The translations under genes were made by a program, and so were the position numbers. DNA of 64,000 nt from contig NZ_JYHV01000015.1 in NCBI RefSeq assembly GCF_000952685.1, positions 276,055 through 340,054 of the forward strand. The letters run 5' to 3'. A model generated the notes under the pieces. It was given only the letters and a program-made list of their open reading frames with translations, did no database searches and was not told the DNA's origin. Of the stretch, positions 1 to 11,213 are shown one piece after another; position 1 is the stretch's first letter, and every line of letters starts with the position of its first letter. Origin of the DNA: Stutzerimonas stutzeri. GTDB lineage: Bacteria > Pseudomonadota > Gammaproteobacteria > Pseudomonadales > Pseudomonadaceae.

Positions 1-13
1 GCAAGGCCTCTGA
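1..13 (+). CDS. kdpA: Probable 3' end of kdpA (last codons only)
   Basis: One frame entering the window ends with a TGA at 11-13, eleven bases before the kdpB start. In Kdp operons kdpA, the potassium-channel-like subunit, directly precedes kdpB, so this stop is probably the end of kdpA. Only three sense codons are visible, so identity rests on gene order alone. Confidence 0.35.
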
Positions 14-24
14 GGATCGTCACG

Positions 25-2076
<2,052 letters not shown>

Positions 2077-2117
2077 CTTTGCTGCGTCGGGATCGGCGCG
2101 ACCTCAGGAGATAACAC

Positions 2118-2684
2118 ATGCTCAAGCACATTCGTCCGGCGATCGCCGCGCTGCTACTGATGAGTCTGATTACCGGGATCCTGTATCCCTTGACGGTTAC
2201 TGCAGTAGCGCAGCTGGTCTTTGCCGACCAGGCTAACGGCAGCCTGGTGCGTGACGCATCCGGCCAGATTCGAGGCAGCACGCTACTGGCGCAGCCATTC
2301 GATGGGCCGCAATGGTTCCAGCCACGGCCATCGGCCGCCGACTACGCGACGGTAGCCAGCGGCGCAAGCAACCTGGCCCCGAGTAACCCGCAACTGCTCG
2401 AACAAGTGCGCGCAAACGCCAGCCGCTGGAACGCCACCCCCGACCAGCCGGTGCCAATGGAGCTGGTCACCACCTCCGGTAGCGGTCTGGATCCGAACTT
2501 GACCTTGGCCGCGGCGCGTTACCAGCTGCCACGTGTCGCTGCGGCCCGTAGACTGGCATCAGCACAGCTGGAGCAGCTGATCCAGGCCAACCTCGAAGCG
2601 CCGTTGGTAGGGCCGGCAGTGGTCAACGTGCTGGCTCTGAACCTCGCGATGGCGGAAAATCGCTGGCCCGAACGAGACGAGTGA
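2118..2684 (+). CDS. kdpC: Potassium-transporting ATPase subunit KdpC
   Basis: KdpC is the small single-span subunit that stabilises the KdpFABC complex and helps ATP binding by KdpB. The 188-residue product has one N-terminal membrane segment (about residues 9-30) followed by a periplasmic domain, including the family stretch FQPRPSA near residue 70 and a conserved region rich in D-P-N (SGLDPNLT) near 120. A good ribosome-binding site (CAGGAG) precedes the ATG. The gene lies 41 bases after kdpB, and its TGA overlaps the kdpD start region, so translation of kdpC and kdpD is probably coupled. Confidence 0.96.
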   Translation: MLKHIRPAIAALLLMSLITGILYPLTVTAVAQLVFADQANGSLVRDASGQIRGSTLLAQPFDGPQWFQPRPSAADYATVASGASNLAPSNPQLLEQVRANASRWNATPDQPVPMELVTTSGSGLDPNLTLAAARYQLPRVAAARRLASAQLEQLIQANLEAPLVGPAVVNVLALNLAMAENRWPERDE

Positions 2685-5341
2685 GCCGAATGAGCGATGC
2701 CCCGCACGCCGATGCCTTGCTGGATGACCAGCCCCACCAGGGGCAAGGCCGACTCAAGGTGTTTCTCGGCGCGGCGCCCGGCGTGGGCAAGACCTACGCC
2801 ATGCTGCAGGCGGCGCAGAGACAATTGCGCCTCGGCAGACAGGTGCTGGCCGGCGTGGTCGAGTCGCACGGCCGAGCTGACACCGAAGCGCTGCGGGTGG
2901 GGGTGCCGGAACAACCGCTGACCCGCAGCGACTATCGCGGAGTGACGCTGGAAGAGATGGACCTGGAAGGGTTGTTACAGATACGTCCGGGTCTGGTTCT
3001 GGTCGATGAGCTCGCCCACAGCAACGTCCCTGGCAGCCGTCACAGCAAGCGCTGGCAGGACGTGCTGGAGTTGCTCGAGGCGGGCATCGACGTTTACACC
3101 ACGGTCAACGTGCAGCATCTGGAAAGCCTCAACGATCAAGTCCGTACGATCACCGGCGTGCAGGTGCGGGAAACGGTTCCGGACTGGGTCCTGCACAACG
3201 CCGACGAAATCCTGCTGATCGACCTGCCTCCGCGTGAATTGCTTGAGCGCTTGCGCGAAGGCAAGGTCTACGTGCCGGAGCAGGCGCGGGCGGCAATCGA
3301 TGCCTTTTTTACCCAGACCAACCTGACCGCGCTGCGCGAGCTGGCCATGCAGACCGCGGCGGCACGCGTGGATGCAGATCTGCTGCGGCGCTCGCGAAGC
3401 CTGGGCGAAACGGCGCCGGTCGTGCGCGGCCGCTTGCTGGTGGGGATCGACGGCGACGCATCCGCCGAAGGCCTGGTGCGCCACGCCGCCCGCGTGGCGG
3501 AGCGGCGGCATCTGCCCTGGTCGGTAGTCCACGTCAGCAATGGCACCAGTCGCGGCGAGATGCAGTTGGGCTTTCTTCAGTCCGCCCAGCAACTTGCCGA
3601 ACGTCTCGGTGGCGAGGTAGTCGAGTTGCGGGGCGAGCACATCGCGCGAACACTGCTGGAGCATGCGACCGAGCGGCTGGCCACGGTGATGCTGGTCGGC
3701 AGCAGCCAGGGTATGCGCAAGGCATGGAGCCTGTGGTCTAGGCGCACCCTTGCCGAACAGCTCATCAGGGCAGGACAGGGGCTGGAAGTCAGCGTCCTTT
3801 CCCAGCAACCGGTCCATGCGATGAGCACCGCAGCGACCAAGGTACCCTTCGACTGGCGCAACTACCTGCTCGCTGCCATGGCGACGGGCGTCGCCACCGC
3901 TGTGGCATTGCTGCTGTCGCGCTACCTCGAGTTGCCGAATGTGTCCCTGGTGTTTCTCTCCGCCGTACTGGTGGTCGCCGTGCGCAGCAGCCTTGGCCCG
4001 GCGTTGGCCTGTGCTGGCGCCTCCTTTCTGCTGTACGACTTTCTGTTCATCCCGCCCACCTTCACCTTTATCGTGGCGCGGCAGGAAGACGTGCTCACGC
4101 TGCTATTCTTCCTGCTGATGGCGGTGCTGACCGGTAACCTAGCCAGCCGTCAGCGCCGGCAGTATCAGGCGTTGCGCCAGACCCAGACGGAAACCGCAGC
4201 CTTGCTCAATCTCTCGCGCCAGCTCAGTGCCGCCACCGATGTGCAGGCGGTCGGTGTCGCGGCGGTGCGTCAGTTGCAGCAGCTGCGCGGGGTGCAGGCG
4301 GTGGTCGTCACGCGCGGCAAGGATGCGCAATGGTTGTTCAACGGCGACATGCAGGTGCTCGCCGAGCAGGAGCAGGCGGCGGCCGACTGGGCCTGGCGGC
4401 GTGGCCAGCCCGCCGGGCAGGGCACCGATACGTTGCCGAGCGGCCACTGGTGGTGGCTGCCGCTGAATGGCGAGACGCGCGCCCTCGGCCTGCTTGGCAT
4501 CCGGCAGACCCATGCGGGGCGACCGCAAACGCGTCGGCTGATCGCCGCGCTCGCCCATCCGCTGGCGCAGGCATTGCAACGCGCGATGCTGGCCGAAGAG
4601 CTGGAAGCCGCTCGTTTGCATGGACAAACCGAGGAGTTGCGCAGCGCCTTGCTGGCCTCCGTCTCCCACGATCTGCGCACGCCGCTGACCGCCATGCGCG
4701 GCTCCATCGACAGCCTGGCGACGCTGGGTGGAAGCATGAGCGAAGCCGATCGGCAGGAACTGCTGGACGCGACCCGGGACGAGGCCGAGCGGCTGGATCG
4801 CTATATCCAGAATCTGCTCGATATGACCCGCCTGGGGCACGGCGGCCTGAAACTGATCCGCGACTGGACCACACCGGATGATATCGTCGCCAGCGCACTG
4901 CAGCGTCTTCAGCGTGTGCTCGCTGAGCTGAAGCTGGAGGTGTCGATCCCCGATTCGCTGCCGTTGCTCTATGTCCATCCAGCGCTGATCGAGCAGGCGC
5001 TGGTCAACGTGCTGGAGAACGCCGCGCGCTTTTCGCCGCCACAGGGACGCTTGCGGGTGGAGGTTGAGGTGGATGCCGATCACCTGCGTTTCATCGTCAG
5101 CGACGAAGGGCCGGGCGTGCCCGAGGCCGAGCGCGTGCGAATCTTCGACATGTTCTACACCGCCGCGCGCGGCGACCGGGGCGGTCCGGGAACCGGCCTT
5201 GGCCTGGCTATCTGCCAGGGCATGATCGGCGCCCATGGAGGCCGCGTCTCGGTCGGCGATGGCCTCGACGGTCACGGCGCCAGTGTCGTTCTGGAGCTGC
5301 CGTTGCAACCTCAACCGGAATTCGAAAAGGACCGCTCTTGA
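2681..5341 (+). CDS. kdpD: Osmosensitive potassium sensor histidine kinase KdpD
   Basis: KdpD senses low potassium or ionic stress and phosphorylates KdpE to switch on kdpFABC. In order: an N-terminal KdpD ATP-binding domain with Walker A GAAPGVGKT near residues 29-37, a USP-like domain around 250-370, four closely spaced membrane segments around 395-490 (DUF4118), a GAF-like region about 510-640, a HisKA domain with the phosphorylated His at 663 (SHDLRTP), and a C-terminal ATPase domain with GTGLGLAI. The reading frame opens with GTG at 2681, overlapping the kdpC stop by four bases. An ATG at 2690, preceded by GAGTGAG, is an equally plausible start. The length of 886 is typical. Confidence 0.95.
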   Translation: MSRMSDAPHADALLDDQPHQGQGRLKVFLGAAPGVGKTYAMLQAAQRQLRLGRQVLAGVVESHGRADTEALRVGVPEQPLTRSDYRGVTLEEMDLEGLLQIRPGLVLVDELAHSNVPGSRHSKRWQDVLELLEAGIDVYTTVNVQHLESLNDQVRTITGVQVRETVPDWVLHNADEILLIDLPPRELLERLREGKVYVPEQARAAIDAFFTQTNLTALRELAMQTAAARVDADLLRRSRSLGETAPVVRGRLLVGIDGDASAEGLVRHAARVAERRHLPWSVVHVSNGTSRGEMQLGFLQSAQQLAERLGGEVVELRGEHIARTLLEHATERLATVMLVGSSQGMRKAWSLWSRRTLAEQLIRAGQGLEVSVLSQQPVHAMSTAATKVPFDWRNYLLAAMATGVATAVALLLSRYLELPNVSLVFLSAVLVVAVRSSLGPALACAGASFLLYDFLFIPPTFTFIVARQEDVLTLLFFLLMAVLTGNLASRQRRQYQALRQTQTETAALLNLSRQLSAATDVQAVGVAAVRQLQQLRGVQAVVVTRGKDAQWLFNGDMQVLAEQEQAAADWAWRRGQPAGQGTDTLPSGHWWWLPLNGETRALGLLGIRQTHAGRPQTRRLIAALAHPLAQALQRAMLAEELEAARLHGQTEELRSALLASVSHDLRTPLTAMRGSIDSLATLGGSMSEADRQELLDATRDEAERLDRYIQNLLDMTRLGHGGLKLIRDWTTPDDIVASALQRLQRVLAELKLEVSIPDSLPLLYVHPALIEQALVNVLENAARFSPPQGRLRVEVEVDADHLRFIVSDEGPGVPEAERVRIFDMFYTAARGDRGGPGTGLGLAICQGMIGAHGGRVSVGDGLDGHGASVVLELPLQPQPEFEKDRS

Positions 5342-6030
5342 GCCAGCAAGCCAGTCTGTTGGTCATTGACGACGAGCCGCAGATCAGAAAATTCCTGCGC
5401 ATCAGCCTCGGTTCTCAGGGCTATCGCGTGCTGGAAAGCGCGACCGGTGTCGAAGGCCTGGCGCGTGCGGCGCTTGAGAAGCCCGACCTGGTGGTGCTCG
5501 ATCTGGGCCTGCCAGACATGGATGGCCAGAAGGTATTGCGCGAGCTGCGTGAATGGAGCCAGGTGCCGGTGCTGGTGTTGTCGGTACGTGCCAGCGAAGC
5601 GGAAAAGGTCACCGCGCTCGATGGTGGCGCCAACGATTACGTCACCAAACCCTTCGGTATTCAGGAATTTCTCGCCCGCGTCCGCGCACTGTTGCGCCAG
5701 GCGTCGGGCCAGGAATCGGTGCTGAGCCAGGTGGTGTCCGGCCCCTTGTGCATCGACTTTGCCTTCAGGCGGGTGAGCCTCGACGGCCAGGAGGTCAGCC
5801 TGACCCGCAAGGAGTACGCCGTGCTGGCGGAGCTGGGCCGATATCTCGGCCGTGTGGTCACGCAACAGCAGCTATTGAAGGATATCTGGGGGCCGAGTCA
5901 CAGCGGCGATACCCATTATTTGCGCGTGGTGGTTGGGCACCTGCGGCGCAAGCTTGGGGATGATCCCGCGGCGCCGCGATTCATCGTCACGGAGGCCGGT
6001 GTCGGTTATCGGCTGACGGCCGAGGTCTGA
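5338..6030 (+). CDS. kdpE: KDP operon response regulator KdpE
   Basis: KdpE is the OmpR-type response regulator that activates the kdp operon when phosphorylated by KdpD. Residues 1-120 form a receiver domain with D55 as the expected phosphorylation site and the conserved Lys in TKPF near 105. Residues about 130-228 form a winged-helix DNA-binding domain. The start is TTG at 5338; the four-base TTGA overlap with the kdpD stop indicates translational coupling. The product of 230 residues matches the family. A GC-rich hairpin follows the stop codon directly. Confidence 0.95.
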   Translation: MSQQASLLVIDDEPQIRKFLRISLGSQGYRVLESATGVEGLARAALEKPDLVVLDLGLPDMDGQKVLRELREWSQVPVLVLSVRASEAEKVTALDGGANDYVTKPFGIQEFLARVRALLRQASGQESVLSQVVSGPLCIDFAFRRVSLDGQEVSLTRKEYAVLAELGRYLGRVVTQQQLLKDIWGPSHSGDTHYLRVVVGHLRRKLGDDPAAPRFIVTEAGVGYRLTAEV

Positions 6031-6048
6031 CCGCTGCCTCGGCAGCGG
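6031..6048. terminator. GC-rich hairpin after kdpE
   Basis: CCGCTGCC and GGCAGCGG form a perfect 8-bp stem with a two-base gap directly after the kdpE stop. There is no T-tract, so it is not a classical intrinsic terminator. It lies in the 51-bp space between the convergent kdpE and MFS genes and could protect or separate both transcripts. Confidence 0.35.
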
Positions 6049-6081
6049 CCGATGCGCCGGGGAATCCAGCGGCCTGCACAG

Positions 6082-7278
6082 TCAGGCATCGCGCACTCGT
6101 GGATGGACGAAAAACCACACCGCCAGCGGCGTGGCGATCACCATCACACCCAATCCCAGCGCTGTCACCGCCACCGGCAGGCCGTAATGATCAGCAATCC
6201 AGCCCGCGCCGAGCAGGGGCACAATGCTGCCGACGTAGCCGCACACCAAATAGGTCGAGATCAGTCCGGAGCGCTCGGCCGAGCTGGCGATGCGGTTGAC
6301 CATGCTAATGCCCGCTAGCAGGCACAGGCCATGCCCGGTTGCCGTTGCGCAGACCCCGATGATGAATACGGTTGGCGAGCCGAGCTTGAAGTTGAGTACG
6401 AGCATGGCGTTGCTGAGTGCCACTGCTAGCAGACCGAGCAGGCCGCACCAACGCAGGCTAATCCGTGCGCATGCCAGCTGCGTAATGGCCGAAGCCAGCA
6501 GAATGACCCCGATGGACGTCCCGCTCACCACCGGACCGTGCCAGGGAATCATCTTTTCCAGAAACAATGGGGCCATGGATGCATAAAGCCCGAACACGCC
6601 GAACGCGAAGAACGGGCAGGCACAGGTCAGCAGGAAGGCCAGCGAATCGCTGCGCTTCGCCCAGGCCAAGCGCGGGATGAAGGCTCGCCAATCGAGCACT
6701 GCGTCCGCGTTAGCCTCGTGGTGCTTCAAATGCACGCGCATCAAGGCATAGACGGCCAGCACCCCGAGCGCTAACGAAGGCAGGTATGTGACCGTCAGCG
6801 GGTGCGGCATCCACTGGCCGATAACGCCGCCGGTCAAGGGCCCGAGCCCGAAACCGAAGGCGAGCAGGAAGCTGGTGAGGGTGGAAATACGCTGCGAGGC
6901 GCCGTCACGGGAGATCTGCACCAGGCCCACCGAGGCGCTGGTGACGATCAAACTCGAGGACAGGCCTACCGCGAAGCGACCGATATTCAGACTCGGCAGA
7001 TTCCACGCCAGCATCGTCAGCAAGGTGCCACCCCAGCCGAGCAGCAGGCCCGCCAGCATCACGCGGCGAAACCCCAGCGTGTCGGACAGCCGCCCCATGA
7101 ACAGCAGCCCGGCGAGTGCACCGAGCATGTAGATCACGTAAATCAGCGAGACGTCGCTGGTGCGCAGCTGCCAGGCCTGCTGATAGAGCGGGTACAGCGG
7201 TGAAATGAGCGCGGTGCCCATGACGCCGACACACATGGCGAAACAGACCCAGGGAAACGCTGGCCATCGTTGCTTCAT
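6082..7278 (-). CDS. Major facilitator superfamily transporter
   Basis: A 398-residue MFS permease with about twelve hydrophobic segments. The conserved loop between segments 2 and 3 reads GRLSDTLGFRRV near residues 60-71, the typical MFS signature G-x-L-x-D-x-x-G-R-R/K. No substrate-specific motif can be recognised; small-molecule or drug export is an inference from family type. The ATG is preceded by AGGA at good spacing. It is convergent with kdpE and downstream of the solute-binding protein gene on the same strand (222-bp gap), so it could be transcribed alone or with it. Confidence 0.85.
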   Translation of the reverse strand: MKQRWPAFPWVCFAMCVGVMGTALISPLYPLYQQAWQLRTSDVSLIYVIYMLGALAGLLFMGRLSDTLGFRRVMLAGLLLGWGGTLLTMLAWNLPSLNIGRFAVGLSSSLIVTSASVGLVQISRDGASQRISTLTSFLLAFGFGLGPLTGGVIGQWMPHPLTVTYLPSLALGVLAVYALMRVHLKHHEANADAVLDWRAFIPRLAWAKRSDSLAFLLTCACPFFAFGVFGLYASMAPLFLEKMIPWHGPVVSGTSIGVILLASAITQLACARISLRWCGLLGLLAVALSNAMLVLNFKLGSPTVFIIGVCATATGHGLCLLAGISMVNRIASSAERSGLISTYLVCGYVGSIVPLLGAGWIADHYGLPVAVTALGLGVMVIATPLAVWFFVHPRVRDA

Positions 7279-7500
7279 TGCTCATCCTGCGGCAAATGAT
7301 CGGGACCTGCCGATACCGCTCCCCCGCGCCTCGTCATGGCACCCACAGCGCTGCGCGGTGCTGCGCTCAGGCACCGCCCCGACCGCGGTTCGGTGCGGCA
7401 GCGATCACCTGGCGAAAACGAAAAGCGTCAGCGCCCGCTGGGCCTGCTGACGTTGAAAAGAGGCGGAGCCTGAGGGGTATCCGGCACGACAGGCCGACGA

Positions 7501-8736
7501 TTATCGCAGGATTGGATCGTCGCCGCGCTCCTCCAGCCAATCGTCACGGCTGGGCGCCGCTTCCTCGCCGCCCATGCGGTGGATGATACTGAAATAGTCC
7601 TGCTTGAACCGGTCCTGCATGATGTCGCTGCGCGAGCGAACCCGCACGGCATAGATGCTCTGGACGTTCTGATGGTCGAAGCCGCGCCAGTACTGGTCAT
7701 CCTTGAGCAGGCTGTAATGGTGTTCCTCCAGCGCGGAGATGATCTTTTCGCTGTCCAGGCTCCCGGCTCGCTGAACGGCCGCGGCCCACTCTCGAACGAC
7801 GCTGTAGGCCGAGGCGGTGGTGCTGTCCGGGTAGCGTTGATGCTGGGCAATGTAGGCGTCAACGAAGGCCTGGCCATCAGCGCTCTTGACCAACGCAGGC
7901 ACCTGCCAGGTCCAGGCGGTGGTACCGATGACATGCTCCATGACCTGCGGGCCGGCTTGCTCGACGATGCTGCTAGTCAGGTTGGGCACGATGATCTGCA
8001 TTCGCCGATCGAGGCGCATGTCGTGCGCGAGACGCATCATCTGCACCAGGTCCTGCCCGAGCAGCACGACGACCAGCACGTCGGCGTTGCTGGCGGCCGC
8101 CTTGTTCAAGGCCGCGAGATATTCGTCATGCCGCGCGCCCCTGACGCTGATGCGGCTGAAACCGTGGCGCGCACGATCGCGGCTGCGAGTGGCTTCGCGT
8201 AGCGCCTGCTCCATGCTGTGGCCCCAGCTGTCATCGAGGCAGATGTAGTGATAACGGCGGTTGGGCAGGTGCCAGCTGAGGTACTCGCCTAGCACGCGCG
8301 CGCTCATCCAGGCGCTGTTGGTTTCGCGGAACAGGTAGCGTTGCCCATCGCGGCCGGTGATGGCGTTGGCGTAGGCCAGCGTCGGAAAGAACAACAGGCC
8401 CAGCTCGCGCGCCCGTTGCCCTGCGGCGATGGCTTCCTCGCTGGTGGCACCTCCGAAGGCCATGGAAACACCCTGAGCGGCGAAGCGATCGATGTTGGCA
8501 CTGGCCTTTTCATCGCGTGCCGCCGAATTGTGGCTGAGCAGCTCCAGCGGCCTGCCGAGCACGCCACCCTCGCGATTGATGTCGTCGACAGCGAGCAGGG
8601 CGCCGCGACGCAACTCGAGACCTTCGCTTTTGTAGTTGCCGGTACTCGGGTAGTTCAAGCCGATACGAATCGCTGGCGCCGCCTGGCTTTCAGCGGCCAG
8701 CATCAGGAGAAAGATAAGGAACAGGGAACGACACAT
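7501..8736 (-). CDS. Periplasmic substrate-binding protein of the branched-chain amino acid/urea type
   Basis: A secreted type I periplasmic binding protein of 411 residues. A signal peptide ends near AESQA (about residue 19), and the mature start PAIRIGLNYPSTGNYKSEG is typical of the LivJ/UrtA family (Peripla_BP). The start ATG has AAGGA nine bases upstream. No permease or ATPase genes accompany it. It is transcribed divergently from the PQQ alcohol dehydrogenase gene across a 283-bp gap. Solute-binding proteins are found in other Pseudomonas PQQ-alcohol loci, so it may deliver or sense an alcohol-related ligand; that is inference. The ligand cannot be read from sequence. Confidence 0.82.
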   Translation of the reverse strand: MCRSLFLIFLLMLAAESQAAPAIRIGLNYPSTGNYKSEGLELRRGALLAVDDINREGGVLGRPLELLSHNSAARDEKASANIDRFAAQGVSMAFGGATSEEAIAAGQRARELGLLFFPTLAYANAITGRDGQRYLFRETNSAWMSARVLGEYLSWHLPNRRYHYICLDDSWGHSMEQALREATRSRDRARHGFSRISVRGARHDEYLAALNKAAASNADVLVVVLLGQDLVQMMRLAHDMRLDRRMQIIVPNLTSSIVEQAGPQVMEHVIGTTAWTWQVPALVKSADGQAFVDAYIAQHQRYPDSTTASAYSVVREWAAAVQRAGSLDSEKIISALEEHHYSLLKDDQYWRGFDHQNVQSIYAVRVRSRSDIMQDRFKQDYFSIIHRMGGEEAAPSRDDWLEERGDDPILR

Positions 8737-8806
8737 GGCTCATGTCCTTGTGAGCTGAGGAACCACTTTTTTACGGACTGTGATCGTCGCGAGGAATTGT
8801 CTTTTT

Positions 8807-8821
8807 GGGCCCCTGGGTTGC
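8807..8821 (+). promoter_or_regulatory. Candidate sigma-54-like promoter, distal
   Basis: GGGCCCCTGGGTTGC has the GG-N10-GC spacing of -24/-12 promoters and a perfect TTGC -12 box, but only part of the -24 box. It lies about 200 bases before exaA in the divergent intergenic region. Weak evidence on its own. Confidence 0.25.
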
Positions 8822-8933
8822 GACTTCGGTGTCGGGTCCCGCCCGGCCAGGGCCTTCCAACGCCGAGTTGGCGCGGCCTACGTGGCGGTATTGCTACCAA
8901 GGGAGGAGGAAAATGGGTACTGCGTGCAATTGT

Positions 8934-8949
8934 TGGCAAAGGGCCTGCA
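8934..8949 (+). promoter_or_regulatory. Candidate sigma-54-like promoter of exaA
   Basis: TGGCAAAGGGCCTGCA matches the -24 box TGGCA, and its GC doublet falls exactly ten bases after the GG doublet, the invariant sigma-54 spacing. It is about 70 bases upstream of the exaA start. The -12 box is CTGC rather than TTGC, so the match is imperfect. A second candidate lies at 8807-8821. Confidence 0.35.
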
Positions 8950-9019
8950 ACGAAGAATCGGCAGCAGACCGGGAAAACTTCCCGGCGACGATAACAATGA
9001 ACCCGTAGAGGTAGCCGCA

Positions 9020-10798
9020 ATGAAGCACACCGGTCTTCGCAAGCCCTTCGCCCTGACCGCGCTATGCGCCGCCATGGCGATGTCCAGCGTGTCGGCTTGG
9101 GCAGTCACTGATCAGGATATTCTCAATGACGCCAAGTCCACCGATCAGATCGTAACCAACGGCCTGGGCCCGCAGGGGCAGCGCTACAGTCAACTGGACA
9201 AACTGAACACCGAAAACGTCAGCCAACTTCGCCCGGTCTGGGGCTTTTCCCTCGGCGGTGAGAAGCAGCGTGGGCAGGAAGCGCAGCCGCTGGTCAAAGA
9301 CGGTGTGATGTATCTGACCGGCTCCTATTCACGTGTTTTTGCCGTGGATGCCCGTACCGGCAAGGAACTCTGGCAATACGATGCGCGCCTGCCCGACGGC
9401 ATCATGCCTTGCTGTGACGTGATCAACCGCGGTGTCGCGCTGTATGGCGACCTGGTGATCTTCGGCACCCTGGATGCCAAGTTGGTGGCGTTGAACAAGG
9501 ACACTGGCAAGGTCGTCTGGAAAAAAACCGTCGCTGATTACAAGGCGGGCTACTCGATTTCCGCCGCGCCCATGATCGTCAAGGGCAAGGTCATCACCGG
9601 CCTGGCGGGCGGCGAATTCGGTGTTGTCGGCATGATCCAGGCGTTCGACGCCAAGAATGGTGAGCTGGTGTGGACCCGTCCGACCGTGGAAGGGCACATG
9701 GGCTACGTGATGAAGGACGGCAAGAAGGTCGAGAATGGCATCTCCGGCGGTGAAGCCGGCAAGACCTGGCCGGGCGACCTGTGGAAAACCGGCGGCGCCG
9801 CGCCCTGGCTGGGCGGCTACTACGATCCGGATACCGATTCGCTGCTGTTCGGCACCGGCAACCCGTCACCGTGGAACTCGCACCTGCGCCCGGGCGACAA
9901 TCTCTTCTCGTCTTCGCGTCTGGCGCTCGACCCGAACGACGGCTCGATCAAGTGGCACTTTCAGTCCACGCCGCATGACGGCTGGGACTTCGACGGCGTG
10001 AACGAGCTGGTTTCGTTCGACTATCAGGACGGCGGCAAGACCATCAAGGCCGCCGGCACCGCCGACCGTAACGGCTTCTTCTACGTGCTCGACCGCACCA
10101 ACGGCAAGTTCATCCGTGGTTTCCCGTTCGTCGACAAGATCACCTGGGCCAAGGGCCTGGATAAGGACGGTCGCCCGGTTTACGACGATGCCAACCGTCC
10201 GGGCGCGCCAGGCGATGCGGACAAGGGCAAGTCGGTGTTCGTCGCGCCGTCATTCCTTGGCGGCAAGAACTGGATGCCGATGGCTTACAGCCAGGACACC
10301 GGGCTGTTCTACGTACCATCCAACGAGTGGGGCATGGACATCTGGAACGAAGGCGTCGCCTACAAGAAGGGCGCAGCCTATCTGGGCGCTGGGTTCACCA
10401 TCCATCCGCTGAACGAGGAATACATCGGTGTGCTGCGCGCCATCGACCCGAAGACCGGCAAGGAAGTCTGGCGCTACAAGAACTACGCGCCGCTCTGGGG
10501 GGGTGTGCTGGCAACCAAGGGTAACCTGGTGTTCACCGGCAATCCGGAAGGCTACCTGATGGCATTCGATGCCAAGACCGGCAAGAAACTCTACGAGTTC
10601 AACACCGGCTCTGGCGTGATCGGTTCGCCGATCACCTGGGAAATGGACGGCGAGCAGTACGTCTCCGTGCTTTCCGGTTGGGGTGGTGCTGTCCCGCTGT
10701 GGGGCGGTGAAGTCGCCAAGCGCATCAAGGACTTCAACCAGGGCGGCATGGTCTGGACGTTCAAATTGCCGAAGGACCAGGTCGTAGCCAAGCGTTGA
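9020..10798 (+). CDS. exaA: PQQ-dependent alcohol dehydrogenase (quinoprotein), lanthanide-type active site
   Basis: Periplasmic quinoprotein that oxidises primary alcohols to aldehydes and feeds electrons to a cytochrome c. The ATG at 9020 follows GAGG and begins a signal peptide ending near VSAWA; the 592-residue product is of normal family length. The frame extends further upstream, but that extension lacks a signal peptide and is rejected. Features are the eight-bladed propeller tryptophan-docking repeats, the adjacent-cysteine pair C131-C132 and the catalytic aspartate D323 in WDFDG. D325 lies two residues later. That second Asp is known from lanthanide-dependent enzymes (XoxF, PedH), while calcium enzymes usually have another residue there. 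The gene could therefore be called pedH-like. An intrinsic terminator follows, and no exaB cytochrome gene lies next to it. Confidence 0.93.
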   Translation: MKHTGLRKPFALTALCAAMAMSSVSAWAVTDQDILNDAKSTDQIVTNGLGPQGQRYSQLDKLNTENVSQLRPVWGFSLGGEKQRGQEAQPLVKDGVMYLTGSYSRVFAVDARTGKELWQYDARLPDGIMPCCDVINRGVALYGDLVIFGTLDAKLVALNKDTGKVVWKKTVADYKAGYSISAAPMIVKGKVITGLAGGEFGVVGMIQAFDAKNGELVWTRPTVEGHMGYVMKDGKKVENGISGGEAGKTWPGDLWKTGGAAPWLGGYYDPDTDSLLFGTGNPSPWNSHLRPGDNLFSSSRLALDPNDGSIKWHFQSTPHDGWDFDGVNELVSFDYQDGGKTIKAAGTADRNGFFYVLDRTNGKFIRGFPFVDKITWAKGLDKDGRPVYDDANRPGAPGDADKGKSVFVAPSFLGGKNWMPMAYSQDTGLFYVPSNEWGMDIWNEGVAYKKGAAYLGAGFTIHPLNEEYIGVLRAIDPKTGKEVWRYKNYAPLWGGVLATKGNLVFTGNPEGYLMAFDAKTGKKLYEFNTGSGVIGSPITWEMDGEQYVSVLSGWGGAVPLWGGEVAKRIKDFNQGGMVWTFKLPKDQVVAKR

Positions 10799-10817
10799 TC
10801 TTCGGCTCCAAACGAAT

Positions 10818-10850
10818 GGCCGGCTGCTAACAGCCGGCCTTTTTGTTTTT
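10818..10850 (+). terminator. Intrinsic terminator after exaA
   Basis: GGCCGGCTG and CAGCCGGCC pair over 9 bp around a CTAA loop and are followed by a T-rich run. It lies 20 bases after the exaA stop. The rest of the 415-bp gap before exaC holds a 16-bp palindrome (11059-11074) and no gene that I can support. Confidence 0.9.
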
Positions 10851-11058
10851 ACGGATCGGTTAACTACAGCGCCGCGCAATCCAGTGGCCTGACGTTCCAT
10901 ACGGCTTCGATTGCCTCAGGCGAAGAGGTTAGCCGAACACGAGAGACATACGGCCTGTCCGCCCTTGCTTAGGCTCAATCCCGACTGCCCGCGGGGAGCC
11001 ACACTCCACGGTTTCATGAGTGAAAAATGGCTCTGGACGACGCCTGAATCACTCTCAG

Positions 11059-11074
11059 GGCGCTGGCCAGCGCC
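11059..11074. promoter_or_regulatory. Perfect 16-bp palindrome upstream of exaC
   Basis: GGCGCTGGCCAGCGCC is self-complementary over its full length and lies 140 bases before the exaC start. It could be an operator for a dimeric regulator, but GC-rich palindromes also arise by chance in such DNA. Confidence 0.25.
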
Positions 11075-11213
11075 GTTGGCATCTACTACCAAATGAGGAG
11101 TTCTCCGCTGCCATGGGTGCATACCGTAGGCCTGAGCGCGCTGCCTAAGATCGGTCCATGCCCTGTGCACCTTCCGGCGCAGGCTCTGACAAGCAGAGAA
11201 AGAGAGGCCCATC

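Noticed and set aside
4139..5314. 391-codon open frame on the minus strand opposite kdpD
   Set aside because: It lies fully inside a well-supported gene and has no family features; long antisense frames are common in GC-rich DNA.
8780..9019. 80-codon upstream extension of the exaA frame
   Set aside because: The extension has no signal peptide and covers promoter-like DNA; the ATG at 9020 has a ribosome-binding site and begins a clear signal peptide.
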